NCBI RefSeq assembly: GCF_003594875.1
Contig: NZ_QZEY01000011.1
Span: forward strand, 186,001-250,000
DNA from: Bailinhaonella thermotolerans
GTDB taxonomy: Bacteria > Actinomycetota > Actinomycetes > Streptosporangiales > Streptosporangiaceae
Reading direction: 5' to 3'
Length of the DNA: 64,000 nucleotides
In this document: one piece after another, positions 61,881 to 64,000 of the stretch
Layout of the letters: each line of letters opens with the position of its first letter
How positions within the stretch are numbered: position 1 is the first letter of the stretch
Translations under genes and position numbers: made by a program
The notes under the pieces: generated by a model
What the model saw: the letters and a program-made list of their open reading frames with translations, nothing else
Databases searched by the model: none
What the model was told of the DNA's origin: nothing

Positions 61881-62492
61881 ATGGCGATCGCTATCAATCA
61901 CCCCGACGACCCCGCGTACCGCGATCTGCACGAGCGGCTACAGGACACCCGCCGGCGCGTGCTCGAAATGTCGCTGCTCATACGTCCCGAGGCCACCGGC
62001 ATCCGGGACGCCCACAACGAACCGGCCGGGCTCAACCAGGCCGTGGACACATTCCTCGCCCTGCTCCAGGACCGGCTCCCGGCCTGGCTCAGGACCCTCG
62101 ACACGCTCATCGAGCGGGCCGGCAAGGGAAACGTCACCGACAATCTCATCCCCGTCGCCCGGGCCGCCATCGACTATTACGCCGACGTCCAGGGAAACGC
62201 GCTCCCGGCGTTCGCGTCCCCGGCGGTCGCGGTGCGTTTCCGCCACGCCTTCGGCGCCCTGGACCTGGGCCCCGGCAACGAGGTGTCGGCCCTGTCCCGC
62301 TACATAGCCGCCGAGCAGTCCCAGGGCCGCATCACCACCGACGCGGACCCCGACGCCACCGCCCGCCTCCTCCTCGCCGGCTGCTTCCGCCACGCCTTCT
62401 ACGAGATCTTCTTCGGCCTCGACTCCGTCCCCTCCCGCGACGTGGCGGCCAAGGAAACGGTCACCCAACTCCGCCTGGACCCCCGCCCCTGA
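61881..62492 (+). CDS. TetR C-terminal-like protein without helix-turn-helix
   Basis: 203 residues, all helical. The last two thirds resemble a TetR ligand/dimerization domain (AIDYYADVQGNALPAFASPA, EVSALSRYIAAEQSQGRI, ATARLLLAGCFRHAFYEIFFG). The first 50 residues (DLHERLQDTRRRVLEMSLLI) are not a TetR helix-turn-helix, and no in-frame upstream sequence supplies one. It may bind a ligand or dimerise with a true TetR protein. ATG 61881; TTG 61842 is possible. Convergent with pgm. Confidence 0.7.
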   Translation: MAIAINHPDDPAYRDLHERLQDTRRRVLEMSLLIRPEATGIRDAHNEPAGLNQAVDTFLALLQDRLPAWLRTLDTLIERAGKGNVTDNLIPVARAAIDYYADVQGNALPAFASPAVAVRFRHAFGALDLGPGNEVSALSRYIAAEQSQGRITTDADPDATARLLLAGCFRHAFYEIFFGLDSVPSRDVAAKETVTQLRLDPRP

Positions 62493-62503
62493 CCCCGCTT
62501 CGC

Positions 62504-62534
62504 GGCCCCTGCCGTACGGCGTGCGGCAGGGGCC
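62504..62534. terminator. perfect 11-bp hairpin between convergent genes
   Basis: GGCCCCTGCCG (62504-62514) and CGGCAGGGGCC (62524-62534) around 9 nt containing TACGGC. Bidirectional, between the TetR-C-like gene and pgm. Confidence 0.8.
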
Positions 62535-62556
62535 GGAGTCGTCGGGCCCCGCTGGG

Positions 62557-64000
<1,444 letters not shown>

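Overview
The window is about 75% GC with long, tightly packed genes, many GTG starts and frequent ATGA or GTGA stop/start overlaps. This fits a secondary-metabolite-producing actinomycete; the genus cannot be fixed from sequence alone. I saw no tRNA, rRNA, CRISPR array, transposase or integrase.

Positions 1 to about 44,600 look like most of one large biosynthetic gene cluster, with the left edge cut off. Its core is a PchE/PchF- or HMWP2-like NRPS line read leftwards. The first protein (3498-7022) is ArCP-Cy-A(Cys)-PCP. The second (1-3501, incomplete) is docking-Cy-A(Cys) with a methyltransferase inserted in the A domain. An EntE/DhbE-type aryl-AMP ligase (39234-40835) would load an aryl acid on the ArCP. 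The expected backbone is aryl-thiazoline-(methylated) thiazoline/thiazolidine, as in pyochelin, yersiniabactin or watasemycin. The ligase pocket is unlike the salicylate and 2,3-dihydroxybenzoate codes, so the starter acid is probably different.

The set of decorating genes is far larger than those pathways need: four P450s, a flavin halogenase-like protein, two GMC oxidoreductases, a molybdenum hydroxylase with its FAD subunit and XdhC factor, and a diiron oxygenase. There are also an asparagine-synthetase-like amidotransferase, an aminotransferase, six free-standing SAM enzymes (one CmoA-like), a free condensation domain, a fatty-acyl-AMP ligase plus ACP, two VOC proteins, a cupin and two membrane transporters. 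No aryl-acid biosynthesis gene is visible, and the NRPS release domain lies beyond the left edge. Several of these enzymes lack residues normally conserved in their families.

44,610-47,632 is a boundary zone: a decayed GNAT gene, a SnoaL-like gene divergent from an XRE/MmyB regulator across a clear palindrome, and a MerR-peroxiredoxin fusion behind a MerR-type promoter.

47,681-60,695 is mainly nitrate assimilation in two leftward operons. One is nirB-nirD-hemD/wHTH-sirohydrochlorin chelatase. The other is narK-nitrate reductase-FAD/[2Fe-2S] electron-transfer protein. Together they import nitrate and reduce it to ammonium, with siroheme supply built in. A secreted I36-like protein and a large orphan membrane protein sit between them. 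The right end holds a peptide deformylase, a TetR-C-like protein without a DNA-binding head, and phosphoglucomutase (cut by the window).

Convergent gene pairs repeatedly end in perfect GC hairpins built on the octamer CCGTACGG. Short tandem duplications of 12-31 bp occur in linkers and at gene ends.
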